This document shows, one piece after another, positions 1-11,396 of a stretch of DNA of 64,000 nucleotides. The notes beneath the pieces are model-generated. The model saw only the letters and a list, made by a program, of their open reading frames with translations. It did not search any database and had not been told where the DNA came from. Every line of letters starts with the position of its first letter. Position 1 is the first letter of the stretch. This DNA comes from Pristionchus mayeri (lineage: Eukaryota; Nematoda; Chromadorea; Rhabditida; Neodiplogasteridae): assembly GCA_036245805.1 (NCBI GenBank), contig BTRK01000002.1, forward strand, positions 23,801,067 to 23,865,066, in the 5' to 3' direction. A program made the position numbers and the translations under genes.

Positions 1-420
1 ATGGATGTTTCCCCGCCAAACAGAGTTACTACGTCTGTTTGCTCATACCGCTCCCCCCTTCCTCTTTTCCTACGTGTGTATGTCGGCCAAAGATAAAAAA
101 CAAAGTGTTTATTTCGTTTATCTTATCGAAAGATCGCGTTTGATTGTGTCCACAATTAAGTTTTCTGATCTGTAATTTTTTTCGATTCTGATCGAAGGGA
201 CCGATGTTCATGTTTCGGCCGTTTAGCCCAGTGAATATTTCACAATAAATTTATCACATACTCTGACAATGAAAGTAGATTTTACAGTCACTATTTATCG
301 TTATAACGATTTGGAATAAATCATCAAACTAGTATTTGGTCGCTATACAAATGGCTGATTAGGTACAACCAGAAGGGATAAGTTGCACCCTAACGAGATA
401 GAGGGGAATAGGGAGGGGCA
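1..420. other. No gene recognised
   Basis: This stretch lies downstream of the serpin stop codon (serpin on the minus strand). It is AT-rich, has only short open frames without recognisable motifs, and probably holds the serpin 3' UTR and flanking DNA. Confidence 0.4.
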
Positions 421-3178
421 TCAGACCATCTGGCCAATGAACAGAGGGACATCCTCTCGAAGGATCACATAGACGAAGGGCGAGTCGATTGTGACTGTCG
501 GAGATGAACCTCTGCTCGTAAAACGGGCGGAGGTTGCTGCAGCTGCAGTCGTTCCCCACTCGTCTGTCTGGAAAATTATAATGAAGAGAGGCTCAAATTG
601 CCAAGGAAACATGGTATTCCCACTCAAATGATTCAACAGTTTTATCTTGGGATGGCATATATTAAAAGGAACATGTATCTATCAGAATGTAGTTCATCTC
701 TCCAATGGATTTCTCACCTCAATGCTCGCCTTCTGCACCATTTCTTCTACATACAGCTCCTTCTTGCTGCTCATTCCCTTCAGGTCAGCATCACCGAACA
801 GCATACGAATTCCCATCTTCTTCAGTGCCTCGATTGGCCAATCTCTGCCAGGTCCCTTTAATTGAAGTCTCCGTCTTGATCTTAGGAATGAACAACTGCA
901 AAATCGTCATTCAAAGAAAATAAAAGGATATCGTCATATTCTCGCAAATCCCAATAGCTCGTTATTTTCATTTCCCTCCAATCCCCAACTGACCCTTCCA
1001 TCTGCTTCCTTCACTCCCTCCACGAACTCCTTCATCTTCTCCACAGTGAGGGTCGATCTGAACAGGCCGAGATTCCCCGTGGGCATCATGACGAGCATCG
1101 AGTAGGAAGGGTCCTGCATCCATGCCATCATTACCCTACTTTCGAAGATTTTTGAGAGATCTACACAATTTTTTAGACATGCATACCTCGTACGATAGAA
1201 TGATGGCAGTGAGGCCCTCGTCCGTTGAGTATCGAAGAGGGAATGCACTGCCTGCACTCATGAAGGTCTCCTGCAAAGATAGAATAATATGAATTGCTGA
1301 ATTTCCGTTTTTTTATCATACATTTTCTGAGGAGGAAATGAGAAAGTTTTGTTCAATAATAAATAATTTTAAAGATAATCTTCAAGCTAAAATAACCTGT
1401 CTGTCCCCATGCAATCCGTGGAATGTCATCGTTGAGGTCTCCTCCGGCCAGAAGGGAGACGCCCAATTACTCTGCAGGGATCAAAGATCACCGACTATTT
1501 TAGGATGTTTTATTCTCTTTTTTAGATTCCTGAACAAAGAGCAAAGACAAACCTTGAAGTGCATCACCGAGAGAATGATGGAGTGCATCAGTTGGTGGAA
1601 GTCGCTCGGGCAGACGAGATCCTTCACCACTCCATTCGTCCTTTCACTCGTGTACTTGTTGATCACCTGAATACGACGGATTCCGAAGCTAAAACACTTT
1701 AGAATTTATCTAAGTATCAACAGTTTCACTCGAAAATAGGCGCAGTAAACTACAACAAATAATTCAATTAAACTGATTATGCATAGTTTTGTAATCAAAG
1801 TACCTCAGCCGCGCGCACTCCATCATTGAAGTCGAGATTGCCCACTTTTGAATTGTAGTCACGCGAGACTCTTTTGACGAAGGCCCTCTTGAGAGATGCA
1901 CCCTAAAACAAAAAAATCTGTTGAAAATTCATTCCTTCGTTAGATCATGCATACGATTCGACCATAGAACACGCTTATACAGTAATCTCAATCGTACCTT
2001 TGAGAGGAAGAGCGAATTGGCTGAGTTCACTTCTACAGACTTGCGAGGGACGGAGAAGAGCGAGAGGAGAGTGGAGATGAAGGTGCGAATCGAATCAGGA
2101 GAACCATCTGAATGGATGGATTAAGACAAACTGTGAATGAAGAGTGGAAGTTATTAGCCAATTGATTGGACTACAAGTAGTTCATATTCATGACTGAGTT
2201 ACTCACCCTTGTCCAGAGTAGAACAGATCTCCCTCTTCGTCTCACCATTCGATCCTTCCATCGCCATTACCAGTGCCAGTACTGAACATTTAATGTTGTA
2301 CACACATGAAAAATGAACTTTGGCCTGATCACCAATTTGACATTTATATATCTTTCCTATCTTATAATTAAACGAGGAAATGTGAACCGTTTTTCAAGAA
2401 CAATTTGATAATGGACATTTCATTAATCGTTGGTCATCAATCCTCTGAAACGAGACTACTAACCGATCGAGAGAGGAGAGAAGACGAAGTTGCCGTTTGG
2501 ATCTGAGGAGAGGGAGAAGAGATGGAGGGAGAAGGAAGAGAAGGCGGACGACGACTGAAAGAGAACGAGAATTGAGAATAGATCAATACTAGATCAATCT
2601 CCTCCTAATGAACAAGTGCAAAGTGCCACCTAGAGGAGGTTGGAAACGAGTATAACGAATTCAAAAGGGGAATCAAAATAGCTAGGAATGAACCTCTTTC
2701 GAGAGTGGGGGAATCTTGGCCCTTCTCTCATCTTTCTTCAGTTCATTCACTCGTCTTTTCTCTCTTTCCTGCAATTTTCCTTTCAAGAGTTTTTTTCCCG
2801 AAAAAGGACGAGTACCATCGAATAATTAGTTTTTTCAACAGCATTGCAAATTCAAAATTTGAGCGCACGTATGCAATAACATTATAAACACGAGTAGTGA
2901 TCATTATGCATCATTTGCTAGGATATTGGCAGATCCACTAGTAGGCTCTCATATGTTTAACGATGAGATTTAACAACAAACCTTGTCCTCCCTGGTGTCT
3001 CTGTGCGCCCAGTAAATCGCCCAGCAGGCCGCTATGCACTCAGCGTACACTGCAACTTCGGTGCATTTGAATGAACACACTATTCGATCGGTTCGTTAAT
3101 TATGATATCTCGGAAGATTCGGGAGACCACTAAAATTAACATACTTCGAATTGTCTGAACGAAATCTCCGACGATCAT
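421..3178 (-). CDS. Serpin (serine protease inhibitor), frameshifted
   Basis: Serpins trap proteases through a reactive-centre loop. Twelve exons can be read on the minus strand: 3145-3178, 2982-3049, 2464-2554, 2207-2281, 1998-2107, 1804-1902, 1553-1666, 1397-1471, 1187-1270, 994-1113, 718-895 and 421-567, with matching phases except one. Serpin landmarks appear in order: NFVFSPLSI, GETKREICSTL, SNWASPFW, YSMLVMMP, LFIPKIKTETS, ALKKMGIRMLF, the hinge GTTAAAAT (inhibitory type) and the C-terminal SPFVYVILR. Exon 11 is 178 bases, so it breaks frame: a 22-base insert separates KTETSI from PIEALKK. The first two exons (MIVGDFVQTIR, then an Ala/Cys/Trp-rich stretch) are not standard serpin sequence and are less certain. 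Either a recent pseudogene or an assembly error; the family call is firm. Confidence 0.85.
838..862. repeat. 25-bp word shared with 13655-13679; insertion inside serpin exon 11
   Basis: The 25 bases here are identical to 13655-13679, and 16 of them recur at 11397-11412. Read on the minus strand they begin ATTAAAGGGACCTGGCA, a TTAA followed by the same terminus proposed for the Kolobok element. Removing 22 bases restores both reading frame and normal serpin spacing between strand and helix motifs, so this looks like inserted DNA. Confidence 0.65.
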
Positions 3179-3184
3179 GATGTG

Positions 3185-3300
3185 AGAGAGAGGAAGGGAA
3201 GAGGAGGGAGTCAACCACTCCGGAGAAGAGAGAGATGGAAGTGAATGGAGGAGATAATGAAGATGCTAGAAATTAGAACCTATTTAAGGCTTACTTTTAA
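3185..3300. promoter_or_regulatory. Putative serpin promoter, duplicated at about 14637-14745
   Basis: A GA-rich stretch just upstream of the serpin start is clearly alignable to 14637-14745, upstream of another minus-strand gene whose start codon falls at the equivalent place. It is called a promoter from position only; no TATA box or known factor site was identified. Confidence 0.4.
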
Positions 3301-3364
3301 GTAAGCAATCGGTATTACTATTTAAAAATAAATGCCTCGTTCGAATATGTTGAGGGGTAAAACG

Positions 3365-3800
3365 GTGAGTTGATCACTCTTCGAGACTCTCGAGGACGAC
3401 GGCAGACTTGTCAGCCAATCAGAGGGATTTGATGCCGACTGCCTGTAAAGAATTATTTAGATAATTTTAGAAATATCGTTTTATTTGCGAATTCAAGTAT
3501 TCTAGATGAATCAGTACTTCAAAATGTCACGTAATTCAACTCAGATTTCATTGGATTTTATGACGAATGGAGCGAATGGCCATCTTGAGACAGTGCTTAG
3601 CCAGCATCCTCCATCTAAGGAATTTATTTGATTGTGATGTTGATTTTCACCCTTCTTCCTATCTCGCCCCATCTTCCTCCTCCTTATCCTACAGAATTCG
3701 ATGAATCGAGGGAGATGGTCACAGAGATGCCTCGGAGGGATGGGAGGAATGGGCGATCACTTCGACCTCTGCCATCTAAACAACATTTAAACTCCCAGTG
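3365..3800 (-). pseudogene. Decayed partial copy of importin-like gene 3' exons
   Basis: Bases 3395-3450 match the minus-strand exon at about 15455-15545 (IKSLCMADKSA in the good copy), but here an in-frame stop replaces the Cys-Met of that motif. Bases 3560-3620 and 3630-3790 align to the next exons at about 15740-15800 and 15850-15985. Order and spacing are kept while reading frames are not, so this is a segmental duplicate in decay, not a working gene. It lies just upstream of the serpin, and the duplication also covers the serpin 5' region. Confidence 0.65.
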
Positions 3801-4490
3801 TAGACATACTTTCAGAAAACTGGAATTTCAGAAAGAAAGTATTAGAAAGATCAAATCACAGAATATTGTCACTTGCAGTTTCCACATGATTTTCTTCCCC
3901 CTCTCTTATACATACCAGGCAAATGAACATTATTCCGGGTGCAGTTAACAATATTCCGTGTTCTTGTTGTATCCCATGAACACGAGATTTCCCGATTAAC
4001 TAACTGAATGATATGTAAAATTTAGATTGAAGAAGAGAAGACTCACTGAAAACAACGGAGTGCATCGGTATTATTGGGAAATGACTACTAAGAGAATTGA
4101 GTCATTGAATTGAGTCATGAGTCATACGAGCCTTTGATCACTGTGAGAAAAGTGTTGCATCAATAGATGAATGAAGAAAGATCAGAACCAAGAAAGAACA
4201 AAATGCATACTCGTCAAGGGGAATTTCACAGTGAAGAATCTTCGTTTGCTTAGTTTAGTGTAGTAGCGGAACAAGAGGTCTAAATCGAAGTATGCTCTCA
4301 ATAGAGGTAACATGCATCTGTATACACAAAAGCTATCGACTTCTATTATAATATTATTGCAAAGAATATTTATAATGTTGTCAGTAATCAATAATTTATC
4401 AGATAATTTGCATAAGATCTTTCTGGGTAGAAGAAATGAGAGGGAAAGAGTAGAGCAGATTCAAAAGGATATCAATTGCCTCGTAATGGA
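3801..4490. other. No gene recognised
   Basis: Remainder of the duplicated block followed by AT-rich unique sequence. Open frames on both strands lack motifs or splice support. Confidence 0.35.
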
Positions 4491-4499
4491 GTGGAAACT

Positions 4500-5472
4500 A
4501 GAGAGACACGCGAGACTGGGAGTGGACAACATGTGGGAGTGAATTCACACTGAGATCACAACATGATAACAACCTAAGGGGTACGGTAGTGATCAATCGA
4601 TCGATAAATCAGTTGACGGTCTCCAATATCTCTTTGTGATTGGTGTGGAAGTGGGCGACTGGACATTGCGATAGGGAGGATCCTTATCGAAGAAGGAAGA
4701 ACGAGAGGGCTGAAAGCATTATTGATATCATACACTCCTTCTTATTGAACGAGTGACGTCATCGTTCGTCTATTATCGTTTTTGCTCAGTTGTCGATGAC
4801 TAACCACTCGCCATAATATCCCTTTCTTCCCCATACCTCACCTGAAGGAGGATAATGGAGAGGAGAACGACCAGGAAGGATTCGATCGTTACGAGAACAT
4901 TCCTCAGGGCTGAAAAAGGAGAAAAATGGAAAGAGAACTTGTGCAACACTCCAACGAAGAACTTTTCAAACGATTGGCGTTGTATCCAATGAATACTACT
5001 TTCCTTTCATTTATTTTCATAACGTAAAATACTGGAGCGGAAACAATAAAGGAAAATCGTAAAAAGAATTTATATGATACTTATTATATAAATCATTGAA
5101 AAAATTGGAAATACCAAATTCAAGCCAGTCTTCTCTCCACTTCAATCACAGGCCTGTTTGTGTCCTTCCTAAGCTTCAGATTGTGAACCTTCTTCACGAA
5201 ACCATCATCATCTTCGTGAATCCGCAGGAACTGCGAGATATTATCAGTTCAAACAATTTCTTGCATACAATACGTCATTTACAAAATATTCGCATTAGTT
5301 CCGTCCATTTGAGAACTCCAATATGTTGAAACATATCATGTAGAGAGTGACTTACGGCGAAGAACGCGGTTCGGGAGATGTCGTTCGAATAGGCCAAGTG
5401 CTCAGTCCACTTGGCTGTGGCGTGAACGACGCAGACATGGCGAGTCGCCAGGGCGTTCACCCTCTTCTCACC
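4500..5472 (-). pseudogene. Unrecognised gene, 5' end cut off at the Kolobok border
   Basis: Candidate minus-strand exons with splice signals are seen at about 5370-5460 (contains ATRHVCVVHATAKWTEHL), 5100-5230 (FLRIHEDDDGF, then a basic stretch), 4854-4910 (a hydrophobic segment, VTIESFLVVLLSIILLQ, likely membrane-spanning) and about 4640-4690 (SSFFDKDPPYRN). I do not recognise the family. The first readable exon begins only a few bases inside the TTAA at 5473-5476, where the proposed transposon begins, so the 5' part seems lost or displaced. Exon joins are tentative. Confidence 0.35.
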
Positions 5473-5957
5473 TTAAAGGGATTTGGCATTATATCATGAA
5501 TTTATTTCATTTCACTTTAAATGACCAAATATTATGATAAATGTAAATAAAAAATAATACAAATTAATATAATAATTAATTTATGCTGTTAAAAGTACGG
5601 TATTGAAATACCCAGTACGAGAGTAACGTTGATTCGCTATGGTCCGCTAAACAGCGATATGGTGGGATTTGGCAGTTTGCCAAGTTCCTCTTGGAGCTTC
5701 TGATTCTTTTCCGACGTCTCTTAGCATTTTCTTTGTATTATTGGCTCATTCAGTACTTATTTTCTAGTTTGCTTCAAGCTAATCACTATTTTGAACATTC
5801 CCGCTTGAAATTCACGACACGAACCCAGTCAATCACGCTAGAATGTTGTTTCGTTGAACCAGCCTGATGACCTTCGTCTCTTTACCGTGGCGTGTGTTTT
5901 ATTGTTTGTTAAACTATAATATTGTGCGCATTACAGAGGGTCATACCGTCCCTCACC

Positions 5958-6048
5958 ATGCCCGAGAAGTTCCAGCACATCCATCGTGTGATGAACACCA
6001 ACATCGATGGGAACAAGATGATCCCTTTCGCCCCTTCCTCCCAGCAAG
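5958..6048 (+). pseudogene. rps-18: Ribosomal protein S18 N-terminal exon fragment
   Basis: The exon reads [20 protein letters not shown], matching the start of eukaryotic uS13/RPS18 after its first few residues. It ends at a good donor (GTTTGT at 6049). The rest of S18 is absent; the next exon-like block belongs to another ribosomal protein. A splice donor is retained, so the fragment was not made from mRNA by simple retroposition unless the donor arose later. Non-functional as S18. Confidence 0.75.
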
Positions 6049-6294
6049 GTTTGTCCCGTTTACTTTGGTTCTCAATTCTTTAGTTTGACTCATCTTTCCT
6101 GGGAAAAATTGCCCAACTTTCTCCTTATCGCACTCTCTATTGCTTCATGACTGGCGAAAGAGCACGTAAAAAGAAGAGTCAGGCTTTTTCGACACACTCT
6201 GCGACATTGTTATTTCGTGTACTATATTCATGTGTTTAGTGGGCAGGATTTGTAGGTAGAAAACATGTCCTGTACTTCATCTTATTCCGTTCAG

Positions 6295-6405
6295 GGAGTC
6301 GACCGGCGATAAGTTTGCCCTCAAGTGGATCGACACTTCCTCCAAGTTCGGCCACGGACGCTTCCAGACCACTGCCGAAAAGAAGGCCTTCATGGGCATT
6401 GACAG
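6295..6405 (+). pseudogene. rpl-3: Ribosomal protein L3 C-terminal exon fragment
   Basis: The block reads [19 protein letters not shown] then [10 protein letters not shown], the conserved C-terminal region of uL3/RPL3. It has an acceptor (TTCAG before 6295) and a donor (GTACGC after 6405). Its phase does not match the S18 donor upstream, so no chimeric reading frame forms. The tail diverges after AFMG. Confidence 0.75.
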
Positions 6406-7106
6406 GTACGCTTATTTTTTTCGATCAAATCATGTGTCTTGATTTCGTTCCTGGTTTGAAAAAAAGGAATACTTTGGTACAAATCGTTCATGGCCAACTG
6501 TTTCACCCCAACTTCTAATTAGCCACGCGAATTTCATGTTTTAATTTTGAGCCTTTCAAAGCAACGCCCATAGCTCACTAATAGGTTATTATTTATCTCT
6601 ACTATACAATAAATATTTATATTGATTTATAAATATTAAATTGTTTATTTTAAAAATATTTACAGCTCGAAATACGCTTAACGATTATCGATTTTTCTTA
6701 AATGTTTTGATTGGTTGTCCTTATGGATTTCGACAGCTTTAAAATATTCTCCTTATATTTGCCGTTCGAAAATGGTGCTGTGAGCAATATAATATGAAAA
6801 ATAAAGCAATTTAGAGATAAATTTAGACGGCGACTTGATTTGAAGAATAATTTTCACATGGTTTTTTTCCATTTTTTCTCTCGATTATTTTTTTGTTTCG
6901 TTCTACAACTTGCTAAAGCCACGCTCACCTCAGGCTACTTGTGCAATATGCTTTGCCTTCATACTCATGGCATTTGGGATGATTTTAGATATTGTGTTTT
7001 GCTTCGTGGTGAGAACAATGGGCCGTGAAGGGAAATGATAGGCTTAGGCACACTTCGCCGGATCCATTTTAGTAATTATTTTATCGAGGGCGTATTACCA
7101 GCGCCA

Positions 7107-7319
7107 GCATTTCTGCATTATGTCGTACCAGAATGAGCGGAGTAGGAATGAGGAGGAAGTATGACAGGATAGGATAGGTGATGGTCGAAAATTATTTACT
7201 AAAATTACTAACTAACCGTAACGTATGGTACTCTTCAGCTATACCGTCATACCCTATCCTATCATACCTCCTCCTCATTCGTACCCCGCTCATTCTAGTA
7301 CGACATACTGCAGAAGTGC
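7107..7319. repeat. Foldback inverted repeat, about 213 bp
   Basis: Arms at about 7107-7176 and 7246-7319 are inverted copies (left arm has TATGTCGTACCAGAATGAGC, mirrored on the right by GCTCATTCTAGTACGACATA) with a spacer of about 70 bases. It ends about 20 bases before the rps-2 fragment acceptor. Likely a MITE inserted in an intron. Confidence 0.7.
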
Positions 7320-7341
7320 CCCAGTGCCTATATCATTTCAG

Positions 7342-7621
7342 GAGTTCGAGATCATCGACTACTCCTGCTCCAACCTGAAGGATGAGGGTCTCAAGATCAT
7401 GCCCAGAAGCAGACCAGGTTTGTAATATTGTGAATAGATGAAAAAAGATGTATCGCCTGGTCCGACATAACGCAAAATTGACAATGCGCGTTCAAGGACG
7501 TTTGTTGTACTCGTGTACTTCGAACAATATCGATATGCTCGACATTTATGTTATTGTAGAGCCGGATACTGCACCCGCTTCAAGGCCTTCGTCGCTATTG
7601 AAGATTTATTGGCGGATCCCG
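7342..7621 (+). pseudogene. rps-2: Ribosomal protein S2 internal fragment, two exons
   Basis: Exon 7342-7417 reads EFEIIDY then LKDEGLKIMP, and exon 7560-7621 reads TRFKAFVAIEDLLAD; both match the core of uS5/RPS2, with an intron between them at a plausible native site. A deletion just after KIMP removes part of the VQKQT motif and shifts frame. The N-terminal RGG part of the same protein lies downstream at 7924, so the order is scrambled. Non-functional. Confidence 0.75.
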
Positions 7622-7696
7622 GTGAGTGGGTGCTCTTTATCACGTCAGCACCATAACATTCCTGCTTTGGTACCATTTAGGACGAAATCGGCATGT

Positions 7697-7768
7697 CGGT
7701 ACCAGACACGTATCACATAGTAGTACCGGTACCAGGAATGTATCACGTAGTACCACGAGGTACCAGAC
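7697..7768. repeat. Short tandem repeat, about 30-bp unit
   Basis: Two full copies and one partial copy of a unit beginning GGTACCAG and containing GTATCAC(A/G)TAGTA occur head to tail between two rps-2 fragments. Confidence 0.55.
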
Positions 7769-7923
7769 CGTCGAATGGGACTAGAAATTCCATATTATCC
7801 CGAATGAATACTTTTTTAAAACCCTGATAACAAGTGCCTCGAGCGAGTTAAAAATAAAAATACGATTGCAGTATTTTGAAAAAGTTTTTCTTCCTTGTGT
7901 CATAAAAATATTTTCTTATGCAG

Positions 7924-8002
7924 TGGTGGACGCGGAGGAAAGGAAGGAGACAAGGAGTGGATGCCCGTGACCAAGGTCGGACGTCTCGCCAAGGACATAT
8001 AG
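7924..8002 (+). pseudogene. rps-2: Ribosomal protein S2 N-terminal fragment
   Basis: After an acceptor at 7922-7923 the frame reads [20 protein letters not shown] then LAKDI and a stop at 8000-8002. This is the RGG tail and start of the S2 core (family form DKEWVPVTKLGRLVKD). It lies downstream of the S2 core exons, the reverse of normal order. Confidence 0.7.
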
Positions 8003-8129
8003 GTTGGCTAGTGTTGATTTTGTGAAGACAAAAAAAGTATTAGCTGGGTTGGTCGAAAAGTGTACATTGACAATAACATGCTTCTTTTTATTTACTGACA
8101 AATATAACAAATTGCGGGTACAGTAATAA

Positions 8130-11111
8130 CTAGATTTCAACACTGCGCTGGGAAACCTCAAATTCTTCGTCCTCGCTAGAATCCCCGAAGTCAAATTGCT
8201 CTTCTTCATACATGTCGTATCCCGACTCTCGCTTTGCCTTCTCCTTCATATCCCACCAGTTCACAAGCTCGTCAAACACATCGTCCTCAGGGATTCCCAA
8301 TCTCGCGATTTCACGCGCCTCGCTTAGCTCCTCCCGCACTTTCAAGCTCTCCGCCAATATCTGGAAATAAATATATGTGGAATTTATTTTAGTTGTATTT
8401 CGGGAATGCTAATTATTCACCTCGCCCCTCCAAACATGGGTACCCGCTCCTCTCTTTCTTTTGATTGCTCCCACCAATCGTCCTTTCCTCTTGAGAACGG
8501 TGTTCCCTATTTCGGCTCTCTGCCCAAGTAGGTCATCGAGCATAAGGCCGTTGTAATGTAGCATCGATACTAGCATTTTGAGCTTGTAGTACGGTGTCGA
8601 GCTGCAGTTATTACACCCTAACGCTGATCTATTTGGCCATTGTTTTACTAACCATGCTAGCATCTTCGGGGCATACATCAAGCTCAGTGAGTGATAACAC
8701 TCATTGATCGATGTATCGATCAATGAGGCAGCAGTCAAAAAGGCCTTTTCGAACTTTGGCGCAAAGACCAATGTGCGAATCAACTCGAGCTCATCCGAAT
8801 TTGCCTGAGAAAAATGGTATAATTTCGAATACGGTCTCTCAGATTGACTAACCAGCAGTATCTCTCGCTTTTCGCCCTTCTTCAGCTTCTTTAGTCTACC
8901 ATGCTCGCACTTGGTAACAATTTCGAAGCCATCGCCCTATTATTGAATTATTTTATTGCTATCGCACTATTTGTTCACTTTTTTCCATTTATGCTTCCCC
9001 TGGATGTGCATGACGAACGACCTAACTACTTCTAGTGCAAGTTTTCGATCTTTCAATAGAGGGTATTTATTATGGACGCAATATAGATGGTTGAAAAACT
9101 TCTGATAAATTGAAGCGAGTGCGGGATTGGCCTTTACGAGCTAAATAGTCATTATTTTTTTAAAAGAAATATATGTTCTCGTCCCAACCTTCCACCATTC
9201 TTTTCTTATCGGCCGCTGGACGTGCCACCAATCATTGAGTACTTCAATATGTGCAGTCTTGGGCTCCTCTCGCAGTTTCTTATTAACCATTGCATTTTGG
9301 TCACCAACTCGCGTGCTGAGCATACAACGTCTTTCCTCTTAGATACAACATTAGATCACGTTATCTCTATCCCTGCATCGATAAGCTCAACCAGAGCTCT
9401 CTTTACTCCCTCGGACTCCATACGAATCGAAATTCCATCTAGAATAGGTATTATTTTTTCGGAATTCACAATCCCTTATACCTATCCCTGGCATATTCTT
9501 ATGCATCGCAACTCCTGCCAAAGCCAGTTTCGTATGACAATCAATTACGGTGTCTTTATTATTCGTCGAGGTGAAGCCGGGGCAGTCGAACTGACCATCT
9601 ATTGAAACTTGCAGCCCCTTACCCTAAACGCTCAATTTAATGATCATGCTTTATAGCTTCCTATTTACCGCCGATGCGTTCACTGCTACTTCCCGCACTA
9701 TTTCCTGCATCTCCTCGTGCACTCGCTCAATTGCAACACTCCCTATTTCGCTTACTACTTTCCGCATTTGTCTTTCCGACGACATATCCATTCCTAACAA
9801 ATTCGCCCAATCATGCAATCTCTGAAGTTTTTAGTTTAGATTTTTTCATAGTATTTTTCCTCACCGCAGGTCTCATGTCTGTGATGAAAGATGCGATGGG
9901 AATGAAATGATTGGCCGAGTACACTTGGCTTTTCCCTCTCCCAACCTTCTCCTGTCCTTCCCATTTGATGCTAGCCTTGCATTCCAGGCAATCGTAGTTC
10001 ACTATCAGCGCACTACCCTCTGTCCTCGTCTCGATTAGACTTCGATCGAGCCGAGCCCCGCACTCTTCACACCGTTGAAACAAGCGCATCAGGCAGCTAT
10101 GCTCAATAATTCCATAGCGCCTGGCTACATCAATACTCTCGGCCTCTTCCTCATCAATCTCATGATCCTCCTCCTCATGCATGCTATCTTGGGAATACCG
10201 ATATTCCGTATCCTAGAATCTATTTATTCTAGCGTATCCCTCATAGCCCACTAACCTCGGGTTCCACAGTAGTCATAGTAGATGTGGAAACAGCACTTTT
10301 AAATTTCTTGGGCACAACTTCATCAGTATCATTCCAGGAATCGACATCGATTGAATCGTTGAGGGAGAGGGAGGCGGTCGACCAAACTGGCTGAATTTTT
10401 TTTCTCTTCGTTTTTCATTGTTCTCTTTTCGTTTGTATATTATCACATTGTTTTTCCAGTGATTTGTTTTCATATCAATACTCGTTGTAGTAATAGAATA
10501 TATAATTTCTGAAAAATATAGCATAAAGACTGACATTGAGAGTGTCCTCATATGAGAGTGGCGACAGTAGAGCACGAGGGGATCTCGTCTCACTCTGAAT
10601 GTCTCTAGCTGATGATTGAGATATATTTAGTAACAAATGATAGTAAGGCCAAGTGGGTAAGGATATTGTTGAACAGGACTCGCCCGCTCATGCCATGATG
10701 CTGATTCATGCAACCGAGAGTTGTGTTCTGCCTTGGGATGGAGGTCAGCTGGCCTCGTGGTTCGAAGGGGTACGGTAGGGAGAGTGAGAGATCTTGCGGG
10801 AACAGCTCTATGCTGGAAGCCCACATTGTGAATGAATCTTGTTGTATTTATACTAGATAGCAGGCAGTAAAGGTAGGGGAACTCACGTCAATGGGAAGGT
10901 CGTCGATCTGCTTGTCGAAATGGCGTTCACACCATCGGGGATCTTTTTTCTGTCGATGCTTGTTGAGCAGATCCGCCGTCTCCTCATCATCTTTGTTCAA
11001 TCGTAGAACCCATTCCCTCTGTTTAACAGGACGACTAGCGGGGGGAAATCGTTTGGTCCATAGCGCAACTTCGTTGCACAAGAAACACCGTTTATATTTC
11101 GCTAATTCCAT
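8130..11111 (-). CDS. Kolobok-type transposase with THAP-like zinc finger
   Basis: DNA transposase or domesticated derivative, with several introns. Exon 10887-11111 starts MELAKYKR and has a C2CH THAP-like finger (CFLCNE ... RWCERHF). Later exons give an acidic linker, a zinc ribbon (CEECG ... YDCLECKASIKWEG, about 9862-10215), then the catalytic core: SIDGQFDCPGF (first Asp), STRVGDQNAM, WWHVQRPIRKEWW, KCEHGRLKKLKKGEK, and NECYHSLSLMYAPK with a likely catalytic Glu. The C-terminus is acidic (DFGDSSEDEEFE) and stops at 8130. These match Kolobok transposases as I know them. An in-frame stop near 9340 unless an intron removes it, plus uncertain splices, leave integrity open. Confidence 0.75.
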
Positions 11112-11396
11112 GATGCTGAATCAGATATTGTGTGTTCGATAAATATGGGTAATGGAAAAACTTGAAACTACACAAAAAATCGATGAAAATACGGTAAAAA
11201 TGGAAATACGGAAAATTGGTGTAGAGCGAGCGTGCGCCTCAACTTTCCAAAGTTTCTGCACCCAGTCTAGAACGCGGCTCCGGTCTTGAACTTTGATCTT
11301 CATTCTCCACTTAACAATTAATTTTTCTTTTTATTTTTTTTTGCAAAAATGATCGGAAAGGTGATAGATTTCATATGAGCGTCAATGTTCTAAGAG

